From Bacteroidota bacterium (lineage in GTDB: Bacteria; Bacteroidota; Bacteroidia; Chitinophagales; Chitinophagaceae), in NCBI GenBank assembly GCA_013286305.1, contig JABDFW010000024.1:1-38879 (forward strand): a DNA stretch of 38,879 nt, in the 5' to 3' direction. The notes under the pieces are model-generated. The model had not been told where the DNA came from, ran no database searches, and was given only the letters and a program-made list of their open reading frames with translations. This document shows, piece after piece, positions 17,278 through 25,698 of this stretch. Position 1 is the first letter of the stretch. Every line of letters starts with the position of its first letter. A program made the position numbers and the translations under genes.

Positions 17278-18111
17278 ATGAATGAGCAACAAAGCATAAC
17301 AAAACAACCTGTGCCCGCAGAGACTGAAAAAGGCGGCAATTACACTATTGATGAAAAGAACCTTGAGCGCCAGCAGCTGCTTGCAGCAAACTTAGCGCCA
17401 CTTACAGGCAGGGCTTTGCAATGCATCCATCTTCCCCAAAAAGATGCCAGGATACTTGATATTGCTTGCGGCATTGGCGAAACATCCAGGCTGCTGGCAA
17501 AACATTTTGCCGGCGCTGCCATAACTGCCATGGATATTGATAACAACCTGGTACAAACAGCTAAATCCATTTCAGTAAAAGAAAACGCTAATATTGAATT
17601 TATAAACGCCGATGCAACAAATTTGCCTTTTGAAGATAACAGCTTTGATCTTGTTTTTAGCCGTTACTTATTGATGCATGTGCCGGATGCGGTTACTATT
17701 CTGCGGGAAATGAAAAGAGTTTGCAAACCGGGTGGAATTGTATTTGCCCAGGAGCCCGACATAAATGCCAGTAATAGCTACCCGGCAAGCTGGGCCTATG
17801 ATAAGATAAAAGAATATTTTCTGGCACTTTTTGTTGATGGGCTAATAGGACGGAAATTGCCTGCTTATTTTAACCAAATTGAATTGCAAAATACAGGTAG
17901 CCACGCTGATGTTGTTTTTGAGGTAAATAAAAACACTGTAAGGAGAATGTACCGGCTAACGGCTGAAGCTTTAGAAAACGCTTTGTTAGCCAAAAAGCTT
18001 GCAACCAAAAATGAGCACGCCGCATGGGTAGCTGAACTGGAGCGCATTGAAAATGATGCATCAACTGTTGTGTTAACACACCCGGCGATTGCAGTTTGGG
18101 GAACCAAATGA
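17278..18111 (+). CDS. Class I SAM-dependent methyltransferase
   Basis: A 277-residue soluble protein. Motif I ILDIACGIGETSRLLAKHF (about 58-76) binds SAM, acidic AMDIDNN ends strand 2 (about 85-91), motif II-like INADATNLPFEDNSFDLVFSRYLLMHVPD follows (about 109-137), and REMKRVCKPGGIVFAQEPD is the post-motif strand. This layout is the Methyltransf_11/25 type; the substrate is unknown and small-molecule methylation is most likely. The ATG at 17278 lies 3 bases after the previous stop, and the next gene starts 7 bases after this one ends. Confidence 0.88.
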   Translation: MNEQQSITKQPVPAETEKGGNYTIDEKNLERQQLLAANLAPLTGRALQCIHLPQKDARILDIACGIGETSRLLAKHFAGAAITAMDIDNNLVQTAKSISVKENANIEFINADATNLPFEDNSFDLVFSRYLLMHVPDAVTILREMKRVCKPGGIVFAQEPDINASNSYPASWAYDKIKEYFLALFVDGLIGRKLPAYFNQIELQNTGSHADVVFEVNKNTVRRMYRLTAEALENALLAKKLATKNEHAAWVAELERIENDASTVVLTHPAIAVWGTK

Positions 18112-18118
18112 TATAAGT

Positions 18119-18967
18119 ATGCCCGAAGAGCAAAACATACAGCAGGAAGAAAGTGAGGAAGACAAGGAGAAATTTCCGGAAGCTGGTATCCAGCCTGGAA
18201 TGCCTGAGCCATCAATTACCGGCCAACCATTAACTGAAAATATGGAAGTACATCATCATCCCGATCTGCATCACAAAAAGAAACATTTTAAAGAATATTT
18301 CCTGGAATTCCTGATGATATTCCTGGCAGTTACCATGGGGTTTATTGCAGAGAATATAAGAGAACACCTTTCAGACAATGAGAAGGAAAATTATTATATA
18401 TCAAGCCTGGTAAAGAATCTTAAAGATGATACCACAATGCTCAGGTATGTTATTACTGCCAATACAGACCAAATGAAAGGGTTTGACAGCATAAGAAATG
18501 TTTCGAAGGATAAGCTTGCGGATGTAAAGGTGCAGGACTCGCTTTTTTATTATACAATGAAATACCTTTTCAATTCAGTTTATTTTAAGAGTAATGATAT
18601 TACGATGGTGCAATTGCGAAATGCCGGCGGTTACCGTTTAATAAAAAATAACAGCGTTTTAGACAGTATTGCAGTTTATGAAGCGAACCTAAATTATATA
18701 CAGGATCAATATAAATTTGTGGAAGACGGCCTTGTTAAAACGCAGGATAACGTTCTGCAAATTTTTGACATGGCTTATACAAAAAAACTCAGGACATTTC
18801 CAACATCTGTTTATGTGATGGTGACGGCTGATAAAGATAAGATAAACCGGTACTATAACTATTGCTGGGTAACAGAAATTGCTATAAACGGCTACACTCA
18901 AATGCTTGAAGGCCACCGTAAATACCTTACTTCTTTAATTTTATTTTTACAAAAAGAATATGATTAA
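18119..18967 (+). CDS. Membrane-anchored unknown protein with His-rich juxtamembrane segment
   Basis: 282 residues. An acidic N-terminal tail of about 45 residues leads to VHHHPDLHHKKKHFKEYFLEFLMIFLAVTMGFIAENIREHL: a His/Lys-rich segment followed by one membrane helix (about residues 60-80). The rest (about 200 residues) is helical, probably coiled-coil in the periplasm. I have seen this HHHPDLHHKKKH...EYFLEFLMIFLAV arrangement in other Bacteroidota hypothetical proteins but know no function. I chose the ATG at 18119; an upstream TTG at 18089 overlaps the methyltransferase. Last gene of the operon. Confidence 0.7.
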   Translation: MPEEQNIQQEESEEDKEKFPEAGIQPGMPEPSITGQPLTENMEVHHHPDLHHKKKHFKEYFLEFLMIFLAVTMGFIAENIREHLSDNEKENYYISSLVKNLKDDTTMLRYVITANTDQMKGFDSIRNVSKDKLADVKVQDSLFYYTMKYLFNSVYFKSNDITMVQLRNAGGYRLIKNNSVLDSIAVYEANLNYIQDQYKFVEDGLVKTQDNVLQIFDMAYTKKLRTFPTSVYVMVTADKDKINRYYNYCWVTEIAINGYTQMLEGHRKYLTSLILFLQKEYD

Positions 18968-19114
18968 CAAGCACCAGGTGAGAAAAAACCCCAAAGTCCA
19001 AATGAAAGAAAGTGCTGAATAAGACTCAAATTCCAGGCGAAGCCTTCTTACTTGCCGTTTACGATTTTTAATTTTCAAAATTGGAATTTGGTACTTTGCC
19101 TTTTATTGGAATTT

Positions 19115-20140
19115 CTATGAATAAGCTCCATAAAAAGCAGCCCCTAATAAAGCGGTTTTGTCATTCATAATAACCTGTATAGGTATAATATCCATCAGGT
19201 CTTTCTGCCTGTCGCAAGTAGTAAATGTTTCAACAAACAGTTCCTCCTGTAATAGCTTTACAATTTTTGGCGCTATGCCACCGCCTAAAAATATACCGCC
19301 TGTAGCCTTCATTTTAAGTGCAATAATTGTACATATCCTTGCGAGGTGCTCAACAAAAAGATCCATTGCTTTTACACATATTTCTGCCTTGTTTTGCAGT
19401 GCCGCCTCGCTTATCGCAGCTGAAGGGTCTTCTATCTGCATTTCATTTTTAAGCCACTCCGGTTCTTCCATTTTCTTTACATCACGCAAGAATTTATACA
19501 CCGAAAGGATACCCGGGCCGGATACCACATGCTCCCAGCTAACTATGCCGTGTATTTGCTTAAGGTATGTATGCAGTTCTGTGTCAAGATCAGTGCGCGG
19601 AGCAAAATCACAATGGCCGCCTTCTGTGGCAAATGGCCGGTAAAAACCGCCATCCCAAAATAAACCTGCTTCGCCCAATCCCGTGCCCGGAGCGATTATA
19701 GCTGCATTTCCAGCAAACGGATCACCTTTGTGCAGCGTAGTAAGGTCTTCATCTTTTAACAAGGCAAGGCCATAGGCGTTTGCTTCAAGATCATTTATCA
19801 ATGTAACCTTTCCAACCCCGGTTTCATCACTAACTTGCTCCGCGCTTATCCCCCAAGGCAAATTAACAAGATGCGCTTTGCCGTTTACCACTGCACCTGC
19901 CACACCGGCACAAATGCTCCCCGGTTTTTCAATGCTGTATTCTAAAAAAAAGCTGTTGGCTATTTCGGAAAATGAATGGAATGCAGCGGAATGGTATTGT
20001 TTTGTTTGCCGGGCTTCCATTTTGCCGGCTGATATCGTATATAGTGCAAGGTTAACTTTTGTGCCGCCAACATCAGCAGCTAATACTGTACGTTCGGTAT
20101 TCGATTGCAGCAACCTGTCAGAAAATATTATAGGGATCAC
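19115..20140 (-). CDS. glk: Glucokinase (Glk family)
   Basis: A 341-residue cytoplasmic kinase that phosphorylates glucose with ATP. Motifs: phosphate-1 loop AADVGGTKVNLALY (about 22-35), LINDLEANAYGL (about 113-124, with the catalytic Asp), IIAPGTGLGEAGLFW (phosphate 2), EGGHCDFAP and GIVSWEHVVSGPGI, which mark the Glk type (PF02685) rather than ROK. IFLGGGIAP near 285 is the adenosine motif. The gene is transcribed convergently to the operon before it. A divergent promoter region with a GCAGA-TCTGC hairpin separates it from the ankyrin gene. Confidence 0.92.
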   Translation of the reverse strand: MIPIIFSDRLLQSNTERTVLAADVGGTKVNLALYTISAGKMEARQTKQYHSAAFHSFSEIANSFFLEYSIEKPGSICAGVAGAVVNGKAHLVNLPWGISAEQVSDETGVGKVTLINDLEANAYGLALLKDEDLTTLHKGDPFAGNAAIIAPGTGLGEAGLFWDGGFYRPFATEGGHCDFAPRTDLDTELHTYLKQIHGIVSWEHVVSGPGILSVYKFLRDVKKMEEPEWLKNEMQIEDPSAAISEAALQNKAEICVKAMDLFVEHLARICTIIALKMKATGGIFLGGGIAPKIVKLLQEELFVETFTTCDRQKDLMDIIPIQVIMNDKTALLGAAFYGAYS

Positions 20141-20288
20141 ATTGATAATTTTATCAAACTTAAGACAAATGAAGATTGATGATCGTGAAAAATGCAGAGT
20201 ATTGCATTCTGCTCAATATTTTCTTACCTTGGGTGGATGAATACTTAAACCGGCATGGGTATGGCATGCAAAACATTAAAAAGTTTCT

Positions 20289-20930
20289 ATGCAAACTGAT
20301 ATTGATTTAAAAAAGATTGAAAACAAAGATTACCAAGGCATAAGAAAGGCGCTTGAGGAAAACCCCGGGCTTGCCAACGAAGGGGTATCACTCTCCCGCG
20401 ACGATACAAGAAAGGCACATCCCCTGCATAGAATTTGCGATGCCGTTTTTTCAAAAAAAATCACCGATGAAGAAGCTATTGAAATAGCAAAAATATTTTT
20501 ACATTTTGGCGCCAATATTAATGGCGATAAGTTGGACGGAAGAGACACTCCGCTTCTTGCAGCAGCCAGCCTTCATGCGGAACAGTTAGGGATTTTTTAT
20601 ATTGACAATGGCGCAGATGTTCATTACATTTCAGGCAATGACGGGGAAACGGCTTTGCATTGGGCCGCATATTGCGGCAGGGATAAGTTGGTAGAACGAT
20701 TAATACAGGCAGAAGCAGGGATTAATTTGCACGACAGGAGTTACAATGGCACGCCGGTTGACTGGGCAGTTCATGCATTAATGAAAAACGATCTATCTAA
20801 CTTATACCACCAGCAAGCCTGTGTAAAATTGCTTTTCGAAGCCGGGGCAGATGTATCTTCATTAGACGCTGCAACAATTAAGTATTTACATGGCGTGGCC
20901 AAAGATGGTGCGGAGCTTCTCACCACATAG
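20289..20930 (+). CDS. Ankyrin-repeat protein
   Basis: 213 residues without signal peptide. Helical repeats fit the ankyrin pattern: DTPLLAAASLHAEQLGIFYIDNGADVHY (about 81-108), GETALHWAAYCGRDKLVERLIQAEAGINLHDRS (about 114-146) and GTPVDWAVHALM...QQACVKLLFEAGADVSS (about 149-193). Such proteins mediate protein contacts; the partner is unknown. It stands alone between glk and a palindromic repeat. Confidence 0.85.
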   Translation: MQTDIDLKKIENKDYQGIRKALEENPGLANEGVSLSRDDTRKAHPLHRICDAVFSKKITDEEAIEIAKIFLHFGANINGDKLDGRDTPLLAAASLHAEQLGIFYIDNGADVHYISGNDGETALHWAAYCGRDKLVERLIQAEAGINLHDRSYNGTPVDWAVHALMKNDLSNLYHQQACVKLLFEAGADVSSLDAATIKYLHGVAKDGAELLTT

Positions 20931-21012
20931 CCACAATAGGGCACATAAGAAACACATAGTTTTTATATATCTATGTGTTCCTATGTTTTCTTATATGCCT
21001 ATGTGGTTATCT
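20927..21012. repeat. Palindromic CACATAGG-type repeat
   Basis: CCACATAGCCACAATAGG at one end and CCTATGTGGTTATC-type sequence at the other form a long imperfect stem, ATAGCACA/CTATGTG words repeated within. The same family fills 29338-29490. It sits between convergent genes and may act as a bidirectional terminator. Confidence 0.75.
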
Positions 21013-21020
21013 TCCTTTAA

Positions 21021-21677
21021 TCACCAATCCTTCTCCCATATTCTTTTTGAAGAACCGGGATACACGCGCTTTATCCATCCTTTATCCTTGTTTTTCTCCG
21101 CCTTTTTAAAGAGCAGCGTGCGAAGGTTTTTTACTGTAAAAACACGCAGCCAATCGAGGTGTTTGTGGGTATTAACGATCTCACCAATTTGCCCGAGTAC
21201 TTCATAAGAAGCCGAGGCGCAGCGCATACCAAACACAGCGTAATCGTACGGAGCCTGTTTTGTGTATGCTTTGGTAATACTATCAATCCTTGCGCGTTGT
21301 GTTGAGTCAATAGGTATTACTACCTCAGCACGTTTGAGGCTGTCAATAATATAATTATGCGGTGGGAATATTTCCCACGTGGCATGTACTGTTCTTATCT
21401 CAAAAACAGACGCATATTTGGCTGAATGCCGTGCCGATAAAATATGGCAGGGGTTATATTTTGTTGACCTGAAGCTTAACACTTTATCCGGGCCTATTTG
21501 GATTGCTACGTGCCCTCCTCTCACTCCCCCAAACCAGCGGTGCTCCGTATTTTTAAATTCGCCGGCAGGCTTTGAGCCATAGATAAAAAGCACTTTTATG
21601 CTATCGCTCATTTGCGCAAAAGCATTTATAAAAAAGAAAGAAAAAATAAGAGTGAGTAATAAACGCGTTACCGGCAT
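21021..21677 (-). CDS. Exported protein, possible permuted papain-fold (YiiX/NlpC-like) hydrolase
   Basis: 218 residues with signal peptide MPVTRLLLTLIFSFFFINAFAQ. The motif GGVRGGHVAIQIG places a His (H56) at the start of a strand, and YDYAVFGMRCASASYEVL places a Cys (C153) at the start of a helix about 100 residues later. That His-before-Cys order and the G-H-V-A-I-x-I-G phrase are typical of circularly permuted NlpC/P60-like enzymes. If correct it would be an amidase or thiol hydrolase in the periplasm. The family call is by motif only. Confidence 0.6.
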   Translation of the reverse strand: MPVTRLLLTLIFSFFFINAFAQMSDSIKVLFIYGSKPAGEFKNTEHRWFGGVRGGHVAIQIGPDKVLSFRSTKYNPCHILSARHSAKYASVFEIRTVHATWEIFPPHNYIIDSLKRAEVVIPIDSTQRARIDSITKAYTKQAPYDYAVFGMRCASASYEVLGQIGEIVNTHKHLDWLRVFTVKNLRTLLFKKAEKNKDKGWIKRVYPGSSKRIWEKDW

Positions 21678-21789
21678 CTTCTAAAAGTTTTCTTCTTGAA
21701 GCAATCATAACTAAATTGATATTGCTTCGATGAAGGATAGTGTGATAATTTCTTTTTGGCTTCCTGCAAGTTATCCATTTAATAGTTTT

Positions 21790-21990
21790 CATGCCCCATC
21801 GGGGCATTTGGTGGGTAGAATATTTGAAATAATTTGAATTTCGTTCCATAGGAACGTCTCGTGCCATCAAGGACTCCAGGACAAGACACATTGCTGAGTA
21901 ATTAAACCGGTTAGCACCAGGCATTCCTATGGAACGCTGCACCAATCACTTTCTACCCATCCCGCCTCGCGGGATTCCTATGGAACATAA
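21790..21990. repeat. Bordered palindromic repeat element (TTCCATAGGAA family)
   Basis: Includes GCCCC-ATC-GGGGC (21793-21805), CGTTCC-ATA-GGAACG (21842-21856), ATTCCTATGGAACG (21923-21936) and CCCGC-CTC-GCGGG followed by ATTCCTATGGAAC (21961-21986). GTGGGTAGAA near its left end and TTCTACCCAT near its right end are inverted. No gene is supported between 21678 and 22082; the 114-codon minus frame there is this repeat read through. Confidence 0.7.
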
Positions 21991-22082
21991 AATTGCCTGT
22001 TTACAATTGCGAACACAAAACATTATAGAGTCTTTAAATTCCTTGGTTTTTTAAAACCTAACCTCTAATTACAGCCATCACT

Positions 22083-23465
22083 TTATTCCGTTAAACTTCT
22101 TTTATAAGTTTCCGGCACGTATGCCGCATTAATAATGATGGCAATAAGAATGAGCGATAAGGGGTATATTAAGCCAATAAAAGGCGCCAGGGCAATACCA
22201 ACCACCAGGCTTTTTTTAAGAAACTCCGTTATAAAAGCAGTTGAGCCGCCAAATACGCCGTTACCTATGTTGTAACTAAAACCCATGCTGGTATAGCGGA
22301 TGTTAGTAGGGAATAGCTCAAGCATAAAAGCACCCATCGGGCCATATACCATTGCGCTGCAAATGCTCATGCCGAATACCAATAAAATAAACAGGAAGAT
22401 GACGGAAGGGCTGATAGAATGTACAGTTGACAATCCCTGCGGGTTGCCAAATTGCATAAACAAATAAAAGGCCACGGGAATGATAACGATGCTTAATATA
22501 AGGCCGGAGAGTATAACTTTTTTCCTGCCTATTTTATCGCTTAGCGCCCCAAAAGGTTGAAAGAATATTCCGCCCATTAAATTAGCAACTGCCAGAATAA
22601 GTAAAGCAGTGTTATCAGGTATCAACACTGTTCTCTGTAAAAAATACAGTGACACAAATTGCGCGCAGTGCATAATAGTGCTTTGCGCAGCATTACCGCC
22701 AAAAACAGCCAGCATCATAAGCCGTAAATTACCTTTTACCTTAAAGGCCTGTTTAATGGGCGCCTGTGCAACTTTACCTTCTTCTTTCATACGATTAAAC
22801 AAAGGGCTTTCCTTCAGCCGCCTGCGCACCAAATAACTCAATACCACCAGTACACTGCTGAATAAAAAAGGTATGCGCCACCCAAAGTCGCTGAATTGTT
22901 GCGTGCTCATGCTTGAGCGGGTTGCAAACACTGTCATCAAACAGATCAACAGCCCAAAAGGTACTGTAGCCTGTATAAAACCCGTATAAAAACCCCGTTT
23001 GTTTGCGGGTGCATGTTCTGCCACATAAATAGTAGCGCCGGCATATTCGCCACTTATGGCAAGTCCCTGGGAAAGGCGCAACACCAGCAGCAGTATGGGC
23101 GCCGCCCAACCTGCTTGCCTAAAGGTGGGCAAACACCCTATTAAAAAAGTTGCAGCACCCATAAGCAGCAACGATTGCAGAAAAGAACGCTTACGCCCTT
23201 TTTTATCACCTATCCTGCCAAATAAAAGTGAGCCAATTGGACGTATTAAGTAAGATGAGCCTACCACGCCAAGTGTATCCAGAAATTTTGAATTGCCGGG
23301 GAATAATTGGTCTGACAGGGTGCTTGCAAGAATGATGGCTACAAACAGGTCGTACCATTCAATCAATGTACCGGCTGCCGAAGCTACAATAACAAGCAAC
23401 AGGCTGGTTTCCTTCTCTTTTGGAAGAAGGGTGGTTGGAGATGCCTTGCTGCTCTGGCCATTCAT
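22083..23465 (-). CDS. MFS transporter, metabolite:H+ symporter (MHS) type
   Basis: 460 residues with 12 membrane helices. Family marks are GTLIEWYDLFVAI (about 33-45), GSLLFGRIGDKKGRKRSF (about 78-95), LRLSQGLAISGEYAGATIYVAEHAP (about 128-152), and GGIFFQPFGALSDKIGRKKV (about 294-313). The MHS group includes ShiA, KgtP and ProP and carries organic acids, shikimate, proline or betaine; the substrate is not evident. It stands alone on the minus strand. Confidence 0.9.
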   Translation of the reverse strand: MNGQSSKASPTTLLPKEKETSLLLVIVASAAGTLIEWYDLFVAIILASTLSDQLFPGNSKFLDTLGVVGSSYLIRPIGSLLFGRIGDKKGRKRSFLQSLLLMGAATFLIGCLPTFRQAGWAAPILLLVLRLSQGLAISGEYAGATIYVAEHAPANKRGFYTGFIQATVPFGLLICLMTVFATRSSMSTQQFSDFGWRIPFLFSSVLVVLSYLVRRRLKESPLFNRMKEEGKVAQAPIKQAFKVKGNLRLMMLAVFGGNAAQSTIMHCAQFVSLYFLQRTVLIPDNTALLILAVANLMGGIFFQPFGALSDKIGRKKVILSGLILSIVIIPVAFYLFMQFGNPQGLSTVHSISPSVIFLFILLVFGMSICSAMVYGPMGAFMLELFPTNIRYTSMGFSYNIGNGVFGGSTAFITEFLKKSLVVGIALAPFIGLIYPLSLILIAIIINAAYVPETYKRSLTE

Positions 23466-23595
23466 ATTATACCGGGTATTGTTTTTATCTGTGATCTGCT
23501 AACGAATATACAAATTGCATTGTACAACATTCAACTGAAATACATTAAATTTTGTGGTTGTTATTCTTACGTTGCTTATTCATATTTCTTAGACG

Positions 23596-24678
23596 TTAGG
23601 CACCGGCTTTTTTCTTTGGCACCAGCAATAAACTCTTGCGAAGGGTTTCTTTCAATTGGGTTTTTACAATTTGACCCATCGTTTTTGCTTTTAAAAATGC
23701 AAGCTGGTGAAAATGATTTGCCAGTTCAAGCTTTAGCTGTTCAATTTTTTCCGGTTTTGAAATATCATCATGGCTCATAATATCCAGCAGCTCTTTTATT
23801 TGGTAGCGTGAAGCAGCAAGCCTGAAAACGATGTTGGTCCTTTCTTCCGCTTGGTACTGTTCTATGGATTCTTTATTCAAATTTTTAATAGCCGCTTCAA
23901 CAAAAGGATAATTTTCTTTAAAGAACTGCGGCAGGTACATATTCTTTCTGCCCTCATAACATTGCTGGTCAAAATCTATGGCACGTATGCGGTATTGCAC
24001 ATCTTCAATGTCGGGCGTTATATCCACCACAAAATTATAACTGCGCATATCGCCGAGCAGGCAAATAAAACAACGCTCGTTAAACTTAACAAACTCCTTT
24101 GCAAAGCGTACCAGGTTGGTCTTTGTGTCTGCCAGGTAATTTTTAATAAACTCATCACCGGGTATGCCGGGAATATGCTCTTCTATTAATGTTTGCGCGC
24201 TTGTAAAAAAAGTGATGCGGTTGGGGCTAAGCATATCTTCCAGTTCAAGCCCATATATGCGGCTGGCATCGGCGCGCTTAATATAGTAATGGTCGTAATT
24301 GTCGTTGAATTTATTTACAATCCGTATGCGAAAAGGCTGGCTGTTGCCAAAGCTGCAAAAGTCAATACGCGCCACATCAAGATGGCTGATAAAACTAAAA
24401 TCGCCCTCCGTTTTAAGAATAGCATAAATTTTAACCAGGCCCTCGCGCAGGTGTTCCCATTCACGCATGTCATAGCTTGCCTGCTCCCAGGCGGTTGTGT
24501 TTCCATTTTTATCTTTTAACGGAAAAGTGTACCTGAAGTGCAGCAGGTCCTGGTACGAAACAGGCAGCTTTACCTCCCTTCCATATTTGGTAAGGTATTT
24601 ACGCAAAGCGCTGTTAACCGGGAAGATGGGCTTTTTTTGACTTGGCTTAATATTTTCTGATTCGGTAGCGGCGTACAT
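23596..24678 (-). CDS. Putative atypical kinase-like protein, function unknown
   Basis: 360 residues, soluble. I do not know the family, but kinase-fold marks are visible: a strand with YYIKRADASR (about 131-140) with a candidate ATP-binding Lys134, a catalytic-loop-like LLGDMRSYNFVVD (G209, D210, N215), and a metal-binding-like RAIDFDQQ with D235 and D237. The spacing GD-(4)-N-(19)-DFD matches small-molecule and HipA/PI3K-like kinases. The basic C-terminus (LRKSLLLVPKKK) may bind nucleic acid or membrane. No operon partner. Confidence in the gene is high and in the kinase idea moderate. Confidence 0.6.
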   Translation of the reverse strand: MYAATESENIKPSQKKPIFPVNSALRKYLTKYGREVKLPVSYQDLLHFRYTFPLKDKNGNTTAWEQASYDMREWEHLREGLVKIYAILKTEGDFSFISHLDVARIDFCSFGNSQPFRIRIVNKFNDNYDHYYIKRADASRIYGLELEDMLSPNRITFFTSAQTLIEEHIPGIPGDEFIKNYLADTKTNLVRFAKEFVKFNERCFICLLGDMRSYNFVVDITPDIEDVQYRIRAIDFDQQCYEGRKNMYLPQFFKENYPFVEAAIKNLNKESIEQYQAEERTNIVFRLAASRYQIKELLDIMSHDDISKPEKIEQLKLELANHFHQLAFLKAKTMGQIVKTQLKETLRKSLLLVPKKKAGA

Positions 24679-24811
24679 ATTGTGAAAATAACAATAAGCA
24701 GGGATATGGGGGAATGAGGGATGTTGCAGGATGAAAAATCACTGATGTTTTATTTAAACGCCCCTATGATTTTATGATTGAGGATAGCCTGCAAACAAAC
24801 TTGTACCTATT

Positions 24812-25441
24812 TTAATTATGCGAACACGAACACACAGTTCCAAAAGGAAGGTCAAAGCGGCCATCGGTTAAAGCTAAAGTGGCTATTACCACCCCGTTTA
24901 CTTTTTCAACAAGGTTAAATTGAAATATGCCTGAAATAAAATTGCGGACTGTATCTATTTTAGTAACCTGGAAGACGCATGAACCTGCAGGGGAATAATT
25001 TGGTGCGAAGGAAGATCCATCATTAGTGTTCACATTTGTCGCGTAGCTGATATTCAGCGAATCGGCAACATTTCCTTCCTTTGAAAAATTAACACCATAT
25101 TCCTGGATAATTTGGAAATCTGTTTCCTTATTATTATTGTCAATCCTTGTGGCCAATAATGAAAAAAAGATAGGTACGTTGCCATTGCTGTCACGTGGAA
25201 GCGGGGTTACCTGGTATGAAAGTTCACAAGCATTGGGTGAGAAGGGATTATCGCGGCAAGGGTTGTGCGGTACCCACACCTCGCCGTTAATTTTGAAGCC
25301 AAAAGTCCCGTTGCCTTCCTGTGTTATTGGCGGCAGTGTATTATAATTTGATGCGCTTTTTTTGCAGGCAATGGCAATACATGCCATAGCAAAAAGCAAC
25401 AGCGCTTTAGATGAATTTCTTGCAAGTTTAATAACGGCCAT
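24812..25441 (-). CDS. Lipoprotein of the DUF6252 type
   Basis: 209 residues. A signal sequence with lipobox AIAC (Cys at about 26) followed by KKS marks a lipoprotein. The core TFGFKINGEVWVP...ISYATN...FISGIFQFNLVEKVNGVVIATLALTDGRFD has the strand order of DUF6252 lipoproteins common in Bacteroidota. Two CxC cysteines end the protein (VCSCSHN). The function is unknown; it likely sits in the outer membrane. Confidence 0.75.
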   Translation of the reverse strand: MAVIKLARNSSKALLLFAMACIAIACKKSASNYNTLPPITQEGNGTFGFKINGEVWVPHNPCRDNPFSPNACELSYQVTPLPRDSNGNVPIFFSLLATRIDNNNKETDFQIIQEYGVNFSKEGNVADSLNISYATNVNTNDGSSFAPNYSPAGSCVFQVTKIDTVRNFISGIFQFNLVEKVNGVVIATLALTDGRFDLPFGTVCSCSHN

Positions 25442-25698
25442 ATTTTTAATTTTAAGGTAAAGGCCTGGAAAAATTTGGGGCGCTGATAATTACACCATTG
25501 GGTATTTTATCTTTAGTATATCAACATGCGCAACAATCATTGGTAAACTACCATTTTTTTTTAAATGCAAAAAATATACGTGGAAAAACAGTTATTATAT
25601 AACTGCACCCTTTTAAAATAATATATCAACACAAAGGGTTTTCCTTATTCAAACCAACTTTCCCGTTCATTTTTAAAACTCTTCGCTAAATTTAACCT

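Noticed and set aside
21601-21945. 114-codon minus-strand frame
   Set aside because: It translates the TTCCATAGGAA repeat element and the signal-peptide region of the neighbouring gene in another frame.
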